64,000 nucleotides of DNA from Paenibacillus sp. J23TS9 (GTDB taxonomy: Bacteria; Bacillota; Bacilli; Paenibacillales; Paenibacillaceae). Below are positions 1 through 8,457 of the stretch, one piece after another. The stretch lies in contig NZ_BOSG01000004.1 in assembly GCF_018403225.1 (NCBI RefSeq), positions 372,001-436,000 on the forward strand, given 5' to 3'. The first letter of the stretch is position 1. The number at the start of each line of letters is the position of its first letter. The notes below the pieces were generated by a model. That model searched no databases and was not told where the DNA came from. It saw only the letters and a list, made by a program, of their open reading frames with translations. Made by a program: the position numbers and the translations under genes.

Positions 1-859
1 CTGCTACGGTCTCCTTGGTAAATGCCCTGTAAGTACCCGTGAGCTCACTTTGCGCTGCGATGACATTTATAGCGCTACCCGCCTGCAGTGTGCCAAAAGC
101 CAGCACGGCCGCTTCGGTCGGGTCCACCCTGTTCGCCATCAGTCCGTTCACTTCCGTTACGAAGCGGACTGCCATCTGCAGTGCATCTACGGCATGATGA
201 GGCGCACTATGATGCCCCGATGTCCCCGTGAAGCGAATCTTGAAGTGACTGGATGCCGCCATTGCATAATGGTCATGAATACCAAGCGACCCGGCTGGAA
301 GCTCAGGCATGACATGAAGCGCATAACACCGCTCTACCCCATCCAGGATCCCAGCCTCGATCATATCGCGTCCGCCCGACAGCAGCCGTCCATCCAACGG
401 ACTTGGGAGCGCCCCTTCCTCGGCCGGCTGGAATACAAACCGGATCGTTCCACGGATATGATCCCGGAACTGCGATAAGGTCTTCGCTGCCCCAAGCAGC
501 ATGGCAGTATGCGCATCATGCCCGCAGGCATGCATAACACCCGCTTGCCGCGACTTGTACGGCACATCGTTCTCCTCCTGGATCGGAAGAGCATCCATGT
601 CTGCACGCAGCAGGATGATGGGTCCCTCTCCGCCAGTCCCCTTAAGGGTTCCAACCACACCCATGCCAAAATGCGGACCGACATTCCGCCGGACTTCGAT
701 ACCCCAAGATTCGAGCAGTCCGGCTGCAATGCCAGCCGTGCGGGCAACGCCATACAACAGCTCGGGATGTTGGTGCAGATCACGCCTGATCTCAATCAGC
801 TCTTCTTGGAGACTTCCGGCATATGCCATGATTTCGTCCATGTGTTCAATGACGTTCAT
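1..859 (-). CDS. M20 family amidohydrolase (N-acyl-amino-acid deacylase type), 3' end cut by window
   Basis: The protein is a zinc-dependent M20 peptidase/amidohydrolase expected to remove an acyl group from an N-acyl amino acid in the cytoplasm. 286 residues are visible and the C-terminus lies outside the window. Family landmarks are an IRRDLHQHPEL motif near residues 24-34, RADMDALP at 85-92, and the metal-binding ACGHD at 111-115. ATG at 859 is chosen because no other start lies in frame between it and the upstream stop. The Shine-Dalgarno is weak, so translation may be coupled to the upstream monooxygenase gene, whose stop is 14 nt away. It is the last visible gene of the sulfur-salvage-type operon and a paralogue of the amidohydrolase at 3933-5114. 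The substrate (an N-acetylated S-modified cysteine) is inferred from context. Confidence 0.85.
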   Translation of the reverse strand, partial: MNVIEHMDEIMAYAGSLQEELIEIRRDLHQHPELLYGVARTAGIAAGLLESWGIEVRRNVGPHFGMGVVGTLKGTGGEGPIILLRADMDALPIQEENDVPYKSRQAGVMHACGHDAHTAMLLGAAKTLSQFRDHIRGTIRFVFQPAEEGALPSPLDGRLLSGGRDMIEAGILDGVERCYALHVMPELPAGSLGIHDHYAMAASSHFKIRFTGTSGHHSAPHHAVDALQMAVRFVTEVNGLMANRVDPTEAAVLAFGTLQAGSAINVIAAQSELTGTYRAFTKETVA

Positions 860-873
860 ATCCGTAGATATAC

Positions 874-2211
874 TCAGGAGCGCACAGCTTCGGCATCGGA
901 CTTGGCGTAACGGTTTTCCGGAACCGGTAATCCAAGATTGCCCCGCAGCGTATCGCTCTCATAATCCGTTCTGAAAATGCCCCGCTTCTGCAAAATAGGC
1001 ACCACCTGATCCACGAAATCCTCAAGCCCATGCGGCACGGAGGCTGTAAGCATGAATCCGTCGGCCGCTCCGGCCTCGAACCATTCCTGGATGCGGTCTG
1101 CCACCTGCTCCGCTGTACCAATAAAGTTCCCGCGCGGCGTAGCAGATTGGATGGCGACTTGCCTAAGCGTTAAGCCTTTTTCCTTCGCATCCTTCTTGAT
1201 CTTATCCGTACCGCTCTGGAAACTGTTTTTGCCTAGATCGCCAAGCTCCGGAAACGGTTCATCGAGTGGATACTGCGAAAAGTCATGATGCTCGAAGAAT
1301 CTGCCCAGGTAATTGAGCGCATTCTCAATGGTCACCAGACTGGCAGCTTCCTGATATTTGTGTTCCGCTTCTTCCTCAGTGCTGCCAATGATGGGTCCGA
1401 TGCCAGGGAAGATCAATACATCATTCGGATTCCGGCCAAAGGCGGCGGCACGAGCCTTCACATCCTGTGCAAAACGTATGGCTTCTTCCAGATTCTCGGC
1501 CCCCGTGAAGATAGCATCCGCTTCTTTCGAAGCATAATTTTTACCAACCTCGGATGCCCCGGCCTGGAAAATCACCGGCTGCCCTTGCTTGGACCTTGCG
1601 ATATTCAGCGGTCCCTTCACCGAGAAAAATTCCCCCTCATGATTTAGCTCATGCATTTTCTCTGGATCAAAGAACACGCCTGTCTCCTTATTCCGGACAA
1701 ACGCATCATCCTCCCATGAATCCCATAAGCCGCGTGCAACTTCCAGATACTCGGTCGCGATCCGGTAACGTTTGTCATGCTCCGGATGCTCCATTTTACT
1801 GTAGTTCAGCGCAGAGCCTTCCAGCGGAGAAGTAACAATGTTCCAGCCGGCGCGGCCGCCGCTGATAACATCCAGTGAGCCGAACTGACGGGAGACCGTA
1901 AACGGTTCGCTGTACGAGGTGGATAAGGTGCCGACAAGGCCGATGTTCTTGCTGACAGCAGCAAGCGCGCTCAGGATGGTGATCGGTTCGAAGCGGTTCA
2001 GAAAGTGGGGAATGGATTTCTCGTTAATGTACAATCCGTCTGCAATAAAAATGAGATCCAGCTTGCCCTCCTCGGCCTTTTGAACCCAGCTCTTATAGAG
2101 TTCAAAATTCACGCTCGCGCCCGGATCGCTGTCCGGATGCCTCCATAAAGAAGTTCCTCCGCCAACTCCATGCAGGAGAGCCCCAAGCTTTAACTGTTTT
2201 TGCTTTGCCAT
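874..2211 (-). CDS. FMN-dependent monooxygenase, NtaA/SnaA/DszA (CmoJ-like) family
   Basis: A 445-residue luciferase-fold flavin monooxygenase of the nitrilotriacetate/dibenzothiophene-sulfone monooxygenase group. It should use FMNH2 from a separate reductase and oxygen to oxidise a small organosulfur or amino-acid substrate. Family-typical stretches include [11 protein letters not shown] near the N-terminus, [13 protein letters not shown], and [20 protein letters not shown]. The length matches B. subtilis YtnJ (CmoJ). ATG at 2211 is chosen because AAGGAGG lies 9 nt upstream; the earlier in-frame ATG at 2220 abuts that Shine-Dalgarno and cannot use it. It lies between the DinB-fold gene and the terminal amidohydrolase, as CmoJ is paired with a deacetylase in the B. 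subtilis ytm cluster. Cleavage of the C-S bond of an N-acetyl-S-alkylcysteine is an inference. Confidence 0.85.
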   Translation of the reverse strand: MAKQKQLKLGALLHGVGGGTSLWRHPDSDPGASVNFELYKSWVQKAEEGKLDLIFIADGLYINEKSIPHFLNRFEPITILSALAAVSKNIGLVGTLSTSYSEPFTVSRQFGSLDVISGGRAGWNIVTSPLEGSALNYSKMEHPEHDKRYRIATEYLEVARGLWDSWEDDAFVRNKETGVFFDPEKMHELNHEGEFFSVKGPLNIARSKQGQPVIFQAGASEVGKNYASKEADAIFTGAENLEEAIRFAQDVKARAAAFGRNPNDVLIFPGIGPIIGSTEEEAEHKYQEAASLVTIENALNYLGRFFEHHDFSQYPLDEPFPELGDLGKNSFQSGTDKIKKDAKEKGLTLRQVAIQSATPRGNFIGTAEQVADRIQEWFEAGAADGFMLTASVPHGLEDFVDQVVPILQKRGIFRTDYESDTLRGNLGLPVPENRYAKSDAEAVRS

Positions 2212-2289
2212 GTTTAACATCCTCCTTATCGGAAATGGTCCATTTAGAAAGCTTGATTTGGAAAACCAATAGGTTAAGCCGTCCTTACT

Positions 2290-2757
2290 TCACACCGCAA
2301 CAGCAGCCTGTTTAATTCGTTCAATTTGACCGAGATGCCCCTGAACATGTTTGGAAAATCCTTGGATGATGGTCTTGATGCTTACGGTCTCGCCTTTAAA
2401 ATTGACGCCGGTCTTCGCCAACTCCTCCTCGCTCAAACGTCCTACTAATAGGCTGTTATATTCCAAAATGGCATGGAAGGCATCCAGGATGTCAGAAAGC
2501 TGTCCTTCGTTCGAGTGTTGACCGCTGACCCAGGCATCCTGGTTAAAAGCTGGCAGCTGTGCCGTTGTAGCAGCAAGGATATCGCGAATCCGAAACGAAA
2601 TGACAAAGCTGTGATCGACGAGATGTGAGACCACCTCCTGAACGCTCCATACCTCCGGCGCCTGCTTCCACTTCACCTGCTCCTCACTTAATCCGTCTAT
2701 GGCCGTCAGCAGCTGTCCATGGGTATTTAAAAAAGCTTCTAAATTAACCTCACTCAT
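2290..2757 (-). CDS. DinB-superfamily (YfiT/DinB) metalloprotein
   Basis: A 155-residue protein with the four-helix DinB/DinB_2 fold. The N-terminus has the family pattern (a short helix, then EEQVKWKQAPEVWSVQEVVSHLVDH), with histidines at the expected positions: HLVDH near residue 45 and HVQGHLGQ near the C-terminus. These normally form a His3 metal site. The superfamily includes thiol-dependent transferases using bacillithiol, mycothiol or glutathione, which would suit a sulfur-compound operon; this role is an inference. The start has AAGGAGG 7 nt upstream. It is 12 nt downstream of the sarcosine-oxidase-like gene and 78 nt upstream of the CmoJ-like gene. It has no counterpart in the B. subtilis ytm operon as I recall it. 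Confidence 0.8.
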   Translation of the reverse strand: MSEVNLEAFLNTHGQLLTAIDGLSEEQVKWKQAPEVWSVQEVVSHLVDHSFVISFRIRDILAATTAQLPAFNQDAWVSGQHSNEGQLSDILDAFHAILEYNSLLVGRLSEEELAKTGVNFKGETVSIKTIIQGFSKHVQGHLGQIERIKQAAVAV

Positions 2758-2769
2758 TTAATCTCCTCC

Positions 2770-3936
2770 TTATGCGAAGCTTGGTTCAGGTGGTGCCTGC
2801 CGTTCAAAACGCGATAGCGCAAACGGACGGATGTCATGCTGCGGCTGTCCATCCATGACAAGCTGCGAGCATATTTCGCCGACCACGCTCGAAAATTTGA
2901 AACCATGTCCCGAGAAACCTCCTGCGACAAGGATGTTCGGATATTGCGGATGCCTGTCTATAATGAAATTCTCATCCGGCGAAAGCTCATATTTGCAAAC
3001 TGCGCCTTTGGTCAACCGGCCAGCAGCCCCTGGCATATACTTCTCCAGTACGCTACGCAGCTCCCCTTCATCTTCCCGTAAGCTGCCGAAGGGCAGAACC
3101 GGGCTCCCCGGCTTCCAATCACGTCCGGTATCATGCCGGCCGATTTTAAGACCAGCGCCTCCGATATCCGGAAAACCGTAATATCCGCCTTCCTGAGTGT
3201 TGAGTGTAAATCCTGGGAATCTTCCCGTTTGGAAATCGGGAGTACTTGTCTCGAACCATCCAACCACCTTACGGACAGCTCTGACCGGGAGCGAAACAAA
3301 CGGGGCAAGCGTGCTGAACCATGCTCCCGCGGTCAGAATTGCGCCCGACCCATGATACTTGCCATTCCGGGTGTGGATGATTACGCTGCCCTTCCGGGCC
3401 GTAATGCCGGTGACCGCGGTATTTGTCAACAGCTCTGCTCCGTAAGACAGCGCCAGCGCCCTATAAGCCCGGATACAAGCCTCACTCCGCAAATAACCGG
3501 CGGCAGGCTCATACATGGCTTCAAAATGCTCCGGAATATCAAGGCCAGGCCAGCGTCTGCGCATTTCTGCAGCGTCCAGCTTTTCCGTTATAACCCCATG
3601 CTTAGCTGCTCCTACGATACGTTCTGACAAGGAATACAGATCCGGATCGGTTATATTGAGAACCCCTGACTGCACCAGCAGGTGAGTTTCCGTCAAATCC
3701 TCTACTTCATTCCACAGCTCGTGGGCACGGATGGCCATGTCTGTATAGACTGGATGACCGCTATAGGCATGCCGGATCAGCCTTGGTTCACCATGATGGC
3801 TTCCCTCTCGGTGCGGCGGATCAAACGCATCAATCAGCAGTGTGCGCACGCCCGCTCTGGCGAGATAATAACCGGCGCTCATCCCCATGGAGCCTGCTCC
3901 GACGATAATGACGTCATAGTTCTTGATGGATGTTAT
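2770..3936 (-). CDS. Monomeric sarcosine oxidase / N-methyltryptophan oxidase-like flavoenzyme, apparent ATA start
   Basis: An FAD-dependent amine oxidase of the MSOX/SolA family, which oxidises N-methyl or secondary amino acids and releases H2O2. The Rossmann segment YDVIIVGAGSMGMSAGYYLA and the GFSGHGFKFS C-terminal FAD motif are present. Cys314 (CKYELSPDENF) aligns with the cysteine that holds FAD covalently in MSOX. The first ATG in frame (3888) would delete the start of the dinucleotide-binding strand. No ATG, GTG or TTG lies between it and the in-frame TGA upstream. An ATA at 3936-3934 sits exactly where the family start is expected (I/M-T-S-I-K-N-Y-D), 6 nt after GGGGGTGA, and overlaps the upstream stop as ATAA. 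This start gives 388 residues, the normal family length. A point mutation of ATG is the alternative. Confidence 0.85.
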   Translation of the reverse strand: MTSIKNYDVIIVGAGSMGMSAGYYLARAGVRTLLIDAFDPPHREGSHHGEPRLIRHAYSGHPVYTDMAIRAHELWNEVEDLTETHLLVQSGVLNITDPDLYSLSERIVGAAKHGVITEKLDAAEMRRRWPGLDIPEHFEAMYEPAAGYLRSEACIRAYRALALSYGAELLTNTAVTGITARKGSVIIHTRNGKYHGSGAILTAGAWFSTLAPFVSLPVRAVRKVVGWFETSTPDFQTGRFPGFTLNTQEGGYYGFPDIGGAGLKIGRHDTGRDWKPGSPVLPFGSLREDEGELRSVLEKYMPGAAGRLTKGAVCKYELSPDENFIIDRHPQYPNILVAGGFSGHGFKFSSVVGEICSQLVMDGQPQHDIRPFALSRFERQAPPEPSFA

Positions 3937-5114
3937 GACAGCTCACCCCCGCTGGAATGCAGATGCTTTAATACGCGTTCAGCCAGAACCGTGAAGAAAC
4001 GGATGCTGACCGGAATCGCCGCCTCATCGAGCGTAAAGGCTGGATGATGCCACTCCTGCGTTCCTGCCGTTCCCATAAAAACGAATAACCCCGGAATGCT
4101 GCGCTGGTATACTGCAAAGTCCTCTCCGGCCGGCGAAGGCACCGGTACCACCGCTTGTAATCCGGTGGCGCCAGCAGCCTCACGCCCCAGCTCCGCGAGC
4201 GTCTCATCGTTATGGACTGGAGGCGGGCCTTCGATCCATCGTACACCGGCACGGGTACCCAATCCGGTGCTCACTCCTTCAACCACTTGGCTGAAGCGCT
4301 CCAGCACCTGCAGCCGTACCTGATCGTCAAAGGTCCGGATCGTTCCTTCCAATACAGCCTTGTCTGGAATGACATTCCAGGCCGTTCCGCTGTGAAGCTG
4401 GGTCACACTGATCACCGCGCTTTCCAGGGCACTTACATTCCGGCTCACAATCGATTGAAGTGCCGTAATGACATGGGCCGCTGTTACGATCGGATCGAGT
4501 CCCGCTTCTGGAACAGCTGCATGGGAGCCTTTGCCGTCAATCTCCACGACAAAGCCGTCTGCAGCAGCCATCAGCGGACCACTTTTAATACCGATCGTCC
4601 CTACAGGCAAATCCGGCTTATTGTGCATGCCGAATATCGCCTGCACCCCTTCGAGCGCTCCGCTGTCAATGATCTGCTTCGCTCCCTTGGCCTTCTCTTC
4701 AGCCGGCTGAAATATCAGTCTGATGGTGCCTTGCAGTTCACTCTCGCGCGCTTTCAAAGCATACGCCGTTCCAAGCAAGGCCGCGGTATGAAAATCATGC
4801 CCGCAGGCATGCATTTTTCCTGGAATTGTTGAGGCGAAGGCCAGACCCGTCTCTTCCTGGATCGGCAGCGCGTCGATATCCGCGCGCAGCGCAATAACGG
4901 GGCCTTCCCGGAGACCTCCGACTTCAGCGATGACGCCTGTTGCCAAAGGATAATCGAGAACCCGAATATCCCCTTCCTCCAGCCATCTGCGAATAGACTT
5001 CGTCGTTTCGAATTCCTCATTCGACAGCTCCGGATATTGATGCAAATGCCTGCGAATTCGAATAAATTTTTCATAAGCAGTTTCGGATACGGACTCCAGT
5101 TGATGACCAGTCAT
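3933..5114 (-). CDS. M20 family amidohydrolase (SndA/YxeP-like deacylase)
   Basis: A complete 393-residue cytosolic M20 metallo-amidohydrolase. IRRHLHQYPELSNEE near the N-terminus, RADIDALPIQEETG, the zinc ligands in HACGHDFHT, the EEKAKGA segment, and HHPAFTLDEAA with a zinc-ligand histidine near the C-terminus are all visible. Family members deacylate N-acyl amino acids; SndA and YxeP of B. subtilis deacetylate N-acetyl-S-modified cysteines, and the operon suggests that role here. ATG at 5114 has GGAGG 8 nt upstream and is preferred over an upstream ATG (5153) that would overlap the preceding gene. It shares about the same motif order as the partial amidohydrolase at 1-859 but is clearly diverged from it. 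Confidence 0.88.
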   Translation of the reverse strand: MTGHQLESVSETAYEKFIRIRRHLHQYPELSNEEFETTKSIRRWLEEGDIRVLDYPLATGVIAEVGGLREGPVIALRADIDALPIQEETGLAFASTIPGKMHACGHDFHTAALLGTAYALKARESELQGTIRLIFQPAEEKAKGAKQIIDSGALEGVQAIFGMHNKPDLPVGTIGIKSGPLMAAADGFVVEIDGKGSHAAVPEAGLDPIVTAAHVITALQSIVSRNVSALESAVISVTQLHSGTAWNVIPDKAVLEGTIRTFDDQVRLQVLERFSQVVEGVSTGLGTRAGVRWIEGPPPVHNDETLAELGREAAGATGLQAVVPVPSPAGEDFAVYQRSIPGLFVFMGTAGTQEWHHPAFTLDEAAIPVSIRFFTVLAERVLKHLHSSGGELS

Positions 5115-5149
5115 CACATCATCCTCCTTCACATTTTTTGAACGGAGCC

Positions 5150-6166
5150 TCATACCTCCGCTGCCGCACCAGCCAATGCTTCACTCAGCAGTTCAAACGA
5201 CCGGAGACGTTTTTCGAATGGGGCAATATTGCTGGTTACGATAAACTCATCCACACCGGATGCCTTATGGAGTGCATCAAGCTTCTCGCGCACGGATGCT
5301 TTGGTACCCTTCGTGATAATAGGCTCCTGTTCTGCAATCGTATAATCCTCATTTGCCTGCCGGCCAAATTCCTCCGCCTGCTCGCGAGTGCCGAGCGTCA
5401 GTGTCTTGCCACTGGCCAGATGAATTTTCACCAGCTTCTGTGCACCTACAAGGTCAGCAGCCTCCTCTTCGGTATCCGCAACAGCAACGGCGAGCGCGAT
5501 AATGACCTGTGGCTGAGAACCATGTTCTGTGTTAAATGCATTGCGGTAGCTGCGGATTGCTTCCAGAGCCACCTCTTCATCACCATTGATAAATAAGGAA
5601 AATACATATGGAAGACCCAGCCCGGCTGCAATTTCCGCGCTCCCCACGCTGGCGCCGAGAACATAGAGTTCAGGCGGGTTCTCCGGAAGCGGCGCTGCTT
5701 TCAGCCCGGCCAGCGGATGGTCCGGTTCCAGACGGTTATGCACAAATTGATCCAGCTCCACGATTTTGTCCGTCAAAGATGCCGAATCCTGAATGCCGCG
5801 CTGCAGTGCCTGCGTACTGCGGGGCAAGCCGCCCGGCGCACGCCCAATCCCGAGGTCAACACGCCCTGGAGCCAAGGAGGCTAACACGTTAAAATTCTCA
5901 GCTACCTTATATGGGCTGTAATGCTGCAGCATCACGCCCCCTGAGCCGATACGGATCGTTTCCGTCTTTGCCAGCAGATAGGAGATCAACACTTCAGGCG
6001 AGGAGCCTGCCAGCTGCTCGGAATCATGATGCTCCGACACCCAGAAGCGCCGGAATCCCAGCTGCTCCGATTTTTGCGCCAGCAATACCGTGCGCGCGAG
6101 TGCTTCTGCGCCTGTCTCTCCCGGATAGATCGGACTTTGATCAAGAACGCTTATTGTAATCGCCAT
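5150..6166 (-). CDS. LLM-class flavin-dependent oxidoreductase (CmoO/YtmO-like)
   Basis: A 338-residue bacterial-luciferase-fold monooxygenase of the MsnO8/YtmO type. Diagnostic stretches are ISVLDQSP at the N-terminus, FWVSEHHDSEQLAGSSPEVL, MLQHYSPYKVAENF, and the FMN-site motif RVDLGIGRAPGG. The reaction is presumably FMNH2- and O2-dependent oxidation of a small substrate; B. subtilis CmoO oxidises N-acetyl-S-alkylcysteines, which fits this neighbourhood. AGGAGG precedes the ATG. It lies 12 nt after the ABC ATPase gene and 35 nt before the amidohydrolase gene. A second protein of the same subgroup is encoded at 44525-45481. Confidence 0.87.
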   Translation of the reverse strand: MAITISVLDQSPIYPGETGAEALARTVLLAQKSEQLGFRRFWVSEHHDSEQLAGSSPEVLISYLLAKTETIRIGSGGVMLQHYSPYKVAENFNVLASLAPGRVDLGIGRAPGGLPRSTQALQRGIQDSASLTDKIVELDQFVHNRLEPDHPLAGLKAAPLPENPPELYVLGASVGSAEIAAGLGLPYVFSLFINGDEEVALEAIRSYRNAFNTEHGSQPQVIIALAVAVADTEEEAADLVGAQKLVKIHLASGKTLTLGTREQAEEFGRQANEDYTIAEQEPIITKGTKASVREKLDALHKASGVDEFIVTSNIAPFEKRLRSFELLSEALAGAAAEV

Positions 6167-6178
6167 ACCCTTTGCCTC

Positions 6179-6931
6179 CTAAATGCTATAGTTAAGTTCC
6201 GGTGTGATCCGCTTCAAAAACTGCTTCGTCCGCTCTTCACGGGGATTGTTGAACAGTTCCGCCGGCGTCCCTTCTTCCACGATCACGCCGCCATCCATGA
6301 ATACCACATGGTTCGCCACATCCCGCGCAAAGCCCATTTCATGGGTGACAACGATCATCGTAATGCCCTCCTTCGCGATTTTCCGAATCACGGCAAGCAC
6401 CTCGCCCACCAGCTCCGGATCCAGTGCCGAAGTCGGTTCATCGAAAAGAATCACTTCCGGCTCCAGAGCCAGTGCGCGGGCAATCCCCACACGCTGCTGC
6501 TGTCCACCGGAGAGCTGGCTCGGATACGCCTCCAGCTTGCTGCCAAGACCTACTTTTTCAAGCAGTGCAACGCTTCGCTGTTTTGCCTCTTCCTTGGGCA
6601 GCTTTTTCACCACGATGAGTCCTTCCATCACATTTTCCAGCGCGGTCTTATGCTTGAAAAGATTGTACTGCTGAAATACCATTGCCGACTTCTGGCGCAG
6701 CTGATGGATATCCTTTTTTCCAGCACGCTTGCAATTCAAGCTGTAGTCACCGATAACAATTTCGCCGTTATTTGGTTTTTCCAAATAGTTCACGCAGCGC
6801 AGAAGCGTCGTTTTCCCGGAGCCGCTTGGGCCCAGGATGACGACCACCTCTCCTTTCTGCACGGTTAGGTCAATTTGATTCAGTACCTGGTGACGCCCGA
6901 AGGATTTAGATATATTGGTCAGTTTGATCAT
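6179..6931 (-). CDS. tcyN: Amino-acid (cystine-type) ABC transporter ATP-binding protein, TcyN-like
   Basis: A 250-residue polar-amino-acid ABC ATPase. Walker [10 protein letters not shown] (residues 34-42), the Q-loop VFQQYNLF, the signature LSGGQQQR, Walker [13 protein letters not shown] and the H-loop THEMGF are intact. It energises import through the two permeases encoded just upstream and overlaps the second by 4 nt (ATGA), implying translational coupling. The segment [21 protein letters not shown] resembles the cystine (Tcy) subgroup rather than GlnQ, so cystine or S-modified cysteine is the likely substrate. The gene symbol is by analogy with the B. subtilis ytm cluster. Confidence 0.88.
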   Translation of the reverse strand: MIKLTNISKSFGRHQVLNQIDLTVQKGEVVVILGPSGSGKTTLLRCVNYLEKPNNGEIVIGDYSLNCKRAGKKDIHQLRQKSAMVFQQYNLFKHKTALENVMEGLIVVKKLPKEEAKQRSVALLEKVGLGSKLEAYPSQLSGGQQQRVGIARALALEPEVILFDEPTSALDPELVGEVLAVIRKIAKEGITMIVVTHEMGFARDVANHVVFMDGGVIVEEGTPAELFNNPREERTKQFLKRITPELNYSI

Positions 6932-7638
6932 GCAACTCCACCCCGATTGTACAGATTGATTCGTTTCTCGATCATTGCAGTGGCCCGTTCAATCAGAAGC
7001 GTAAGTCCCCAGAAAATAACGGCTGCCGCCAGATATGCTTCGAAAAACTTCCAGTTCGTCGATGCCACGATTTGCGCCTTTGCATTGATTTCAACAACCG
7101 ACACTGTAAAAGCGAGCGTAGAACCGTGCAGCATGCCGATGACCGAATTGGACAAATTCGGAAGACTGACCGCCAGCGCCTGGGGAAAAACAATTCGGCG
7201 TAACGCCTGCGGTGTCGTCATGCCTACCGAATAAGCAGCTTCCAGCTGACCGCGGTTCACTGCGAGCAGACCGGAACGGATCACTTCTGCCATGTAGGCG
7301 CCCGCTGTGATTGAAAAGGATATGAAGGCGAAGCCGATCATCGGAATAGAGGATGATTTGAAACCCCATCCCAGCTGTACGGACAATGCATCCAGCAGCA
7401 TCGGCAGACCGAAATAAATAAGGAGTAAATGGGTAAGCATTGGAGTTCCCCGGATAAAGGTGACATAGCCGGTCGCAATCTGGCCCAGTACCGGGATTTT
7501 ATAAATTCGCAGCAGCGCGGTGATCAATCCGATGACAAAGCCGGCGGTAACAGACACTGCTGTTATGACAAGCGTGGTAGGAATGGCAGACAGCAGCTGA
7601 ACCAAAGCCGTCCAGATAAAGGATGGATCGATTTTCAT
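6928..7638 (-). CDS. tcyM: Amino-acid (cystine-type) ABC transporter permease, TcyM-like
   Basis: A 236-residue inner-membrane permease of the HisMQ family with about five hydrophobic segments. The ABC-coupling EAA loop reads [29 protein letters not shown] (residues ~138-162). [19 protein letters not shown] is the usual family pattern preceding it. The start overlaps the stop of the first permease by 4 nt and its own stop overlaps the ATPase start by 4 nt, so all three subunits are translationally coupled. It pairs with the permease at 7635-8420 to form a heterodimeric channel. Substrate specificity cannot be read from the sequence itself. Confidence 0.87.
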   Translation of the reverse strand: MKIDPSFIWTALVQLLSAIPTTLVITAVSVTAGFVIGLITALLRIYKIPVLGQIATGYVTFIRGTPMLTHLLLIYFGLPMLLDALSVQLGWGFKSSSIPMIGFAFISFSITAGAYMAEVIRSGLLAVNRGQLEAAYSVGMTTPQALRRIVFPQALAVSLPNLSNSVIGMLHGSTLAFTVSVVEINAKAQIVASTNWKFFEAYLAAAVIFWGLTLLIERATAMIEKRINLYNRGGVA

Positions 7639-8420
7639 AGGTCAGTCCCTCCTTTGCCCGAGTCGATGCTGGCAACCATGCGCCGATAGGAGCGTTTTCT
7701 TTGAATCCGAAACCTTCTCTGCCCTGCCGGGTCAGGCTGCTCATGTCTCAGTAAGCGGCGCTCTAGGGTCAAAAGCAGCTTCTCGAGCGTAAAGCTGACC
7801 GCCAGATAGATGAGTGCAAGCGAGATATATGCTTCAACAAAATGCTGCGTGAGAGAACCCAGTGTATCCGCCTTGCCCGTCATTTCCATCACGCCAAGCG
7901 TGAAGGCCAGCGACGTGTCTTTCAGCAGAGCAATGACCAGGTTAGAGAATACCGGGACCGCGATCGCCAGCGCCTGAGGCAGCACAATCCGGGTAAATGC
8001 TTGATGCCCCTTCATGCCCATGGCATAAGCCGCCTCGACCTGTCCCCGGTCCACCGCCGTTACCGAAGCGCGGATCGTTTCCGACATAAAAGCACCGGTA
8101 TGAAGGCCATAGGTCAAGATGACGAATACCAGCACCGGTGCTCTGGATATATCGATATGCACCAGCTTCAGAATTTCGGGAAGACCGTAGTAAAAAAGAA
8201 ACAGCTGGATCAATATCGGCGTTCCCCGAAAAAAAGAAACATACACTTTGGCCAGCGTATTCACTACCGGAATCCTGTATAGGCGGGGAAGGGCGATGAG
8301 AAACCCCAGGATGATCCCCACCAGAAGCGAGCCTGCTACGATCAGCAGCGTAATCCCCAGCGTCGATAGCAGCTTTGGAAAATAACTGAATATATAAGTA
8401 AAATCAAACGGCGCCCCCAT
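7635..8420 (-). CDS. tcyL: Amino-acid (cystine-type) ABC transporter permease, TcyL-like
   Basis: A 261-residue HisMQ-family permease. Hydrophobic helices begin near residue 15; SFFRGTPILIQLFLFYYGLP and the EAA loop GQVEAAYAMGMKGHQAFTRI are clear. The C-terminus carries a long basic tail of about 35 residues (QRRFRIQRKRSYRR) not usual in this family, which extends to the ATGA overlap with the next permease. GGGAGGAGG lies upstream of the ATG. It follows the binding-protein gene by 37 nt. Confidence 0.87.
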   Translation of the reverse strand: MGAPFDFTYIFSYFPKLLSTLGITLLIVAGSLLVGIILGFLIALPRLYRIPVVNTLAKVYVSFFRGTPILIQLFLFYYGLPEILKLVHIDISRAPVLVFVILTYGLHTGAFMSETIRASVTAVDRGQVEAAYAMGMKGHQAFTRIVLPQALAIAVPVFSNLVIALLKDTSLAFTLGVMEMTGKADTLGSLTQHFVEAYISLALIYLAVSFTLEKLLLTLERRLLRHEQPDPAGQRRFRIQRKRSYRRMVASIDSGKGGTDL

Positions 8421-8457
8421 GAGCTTCCTCCTCCCTAACCTAGGTCATGCATGCAGT

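Noticed and set aside
3888..3890. ATG at 3888 as the start of the sarcosine-oxidase-like protein
   Set aside because: It would remove the first strand and part of the GxGxxG motif of the FAD-binding fold and leaves the protein 16 residues short of the family length.
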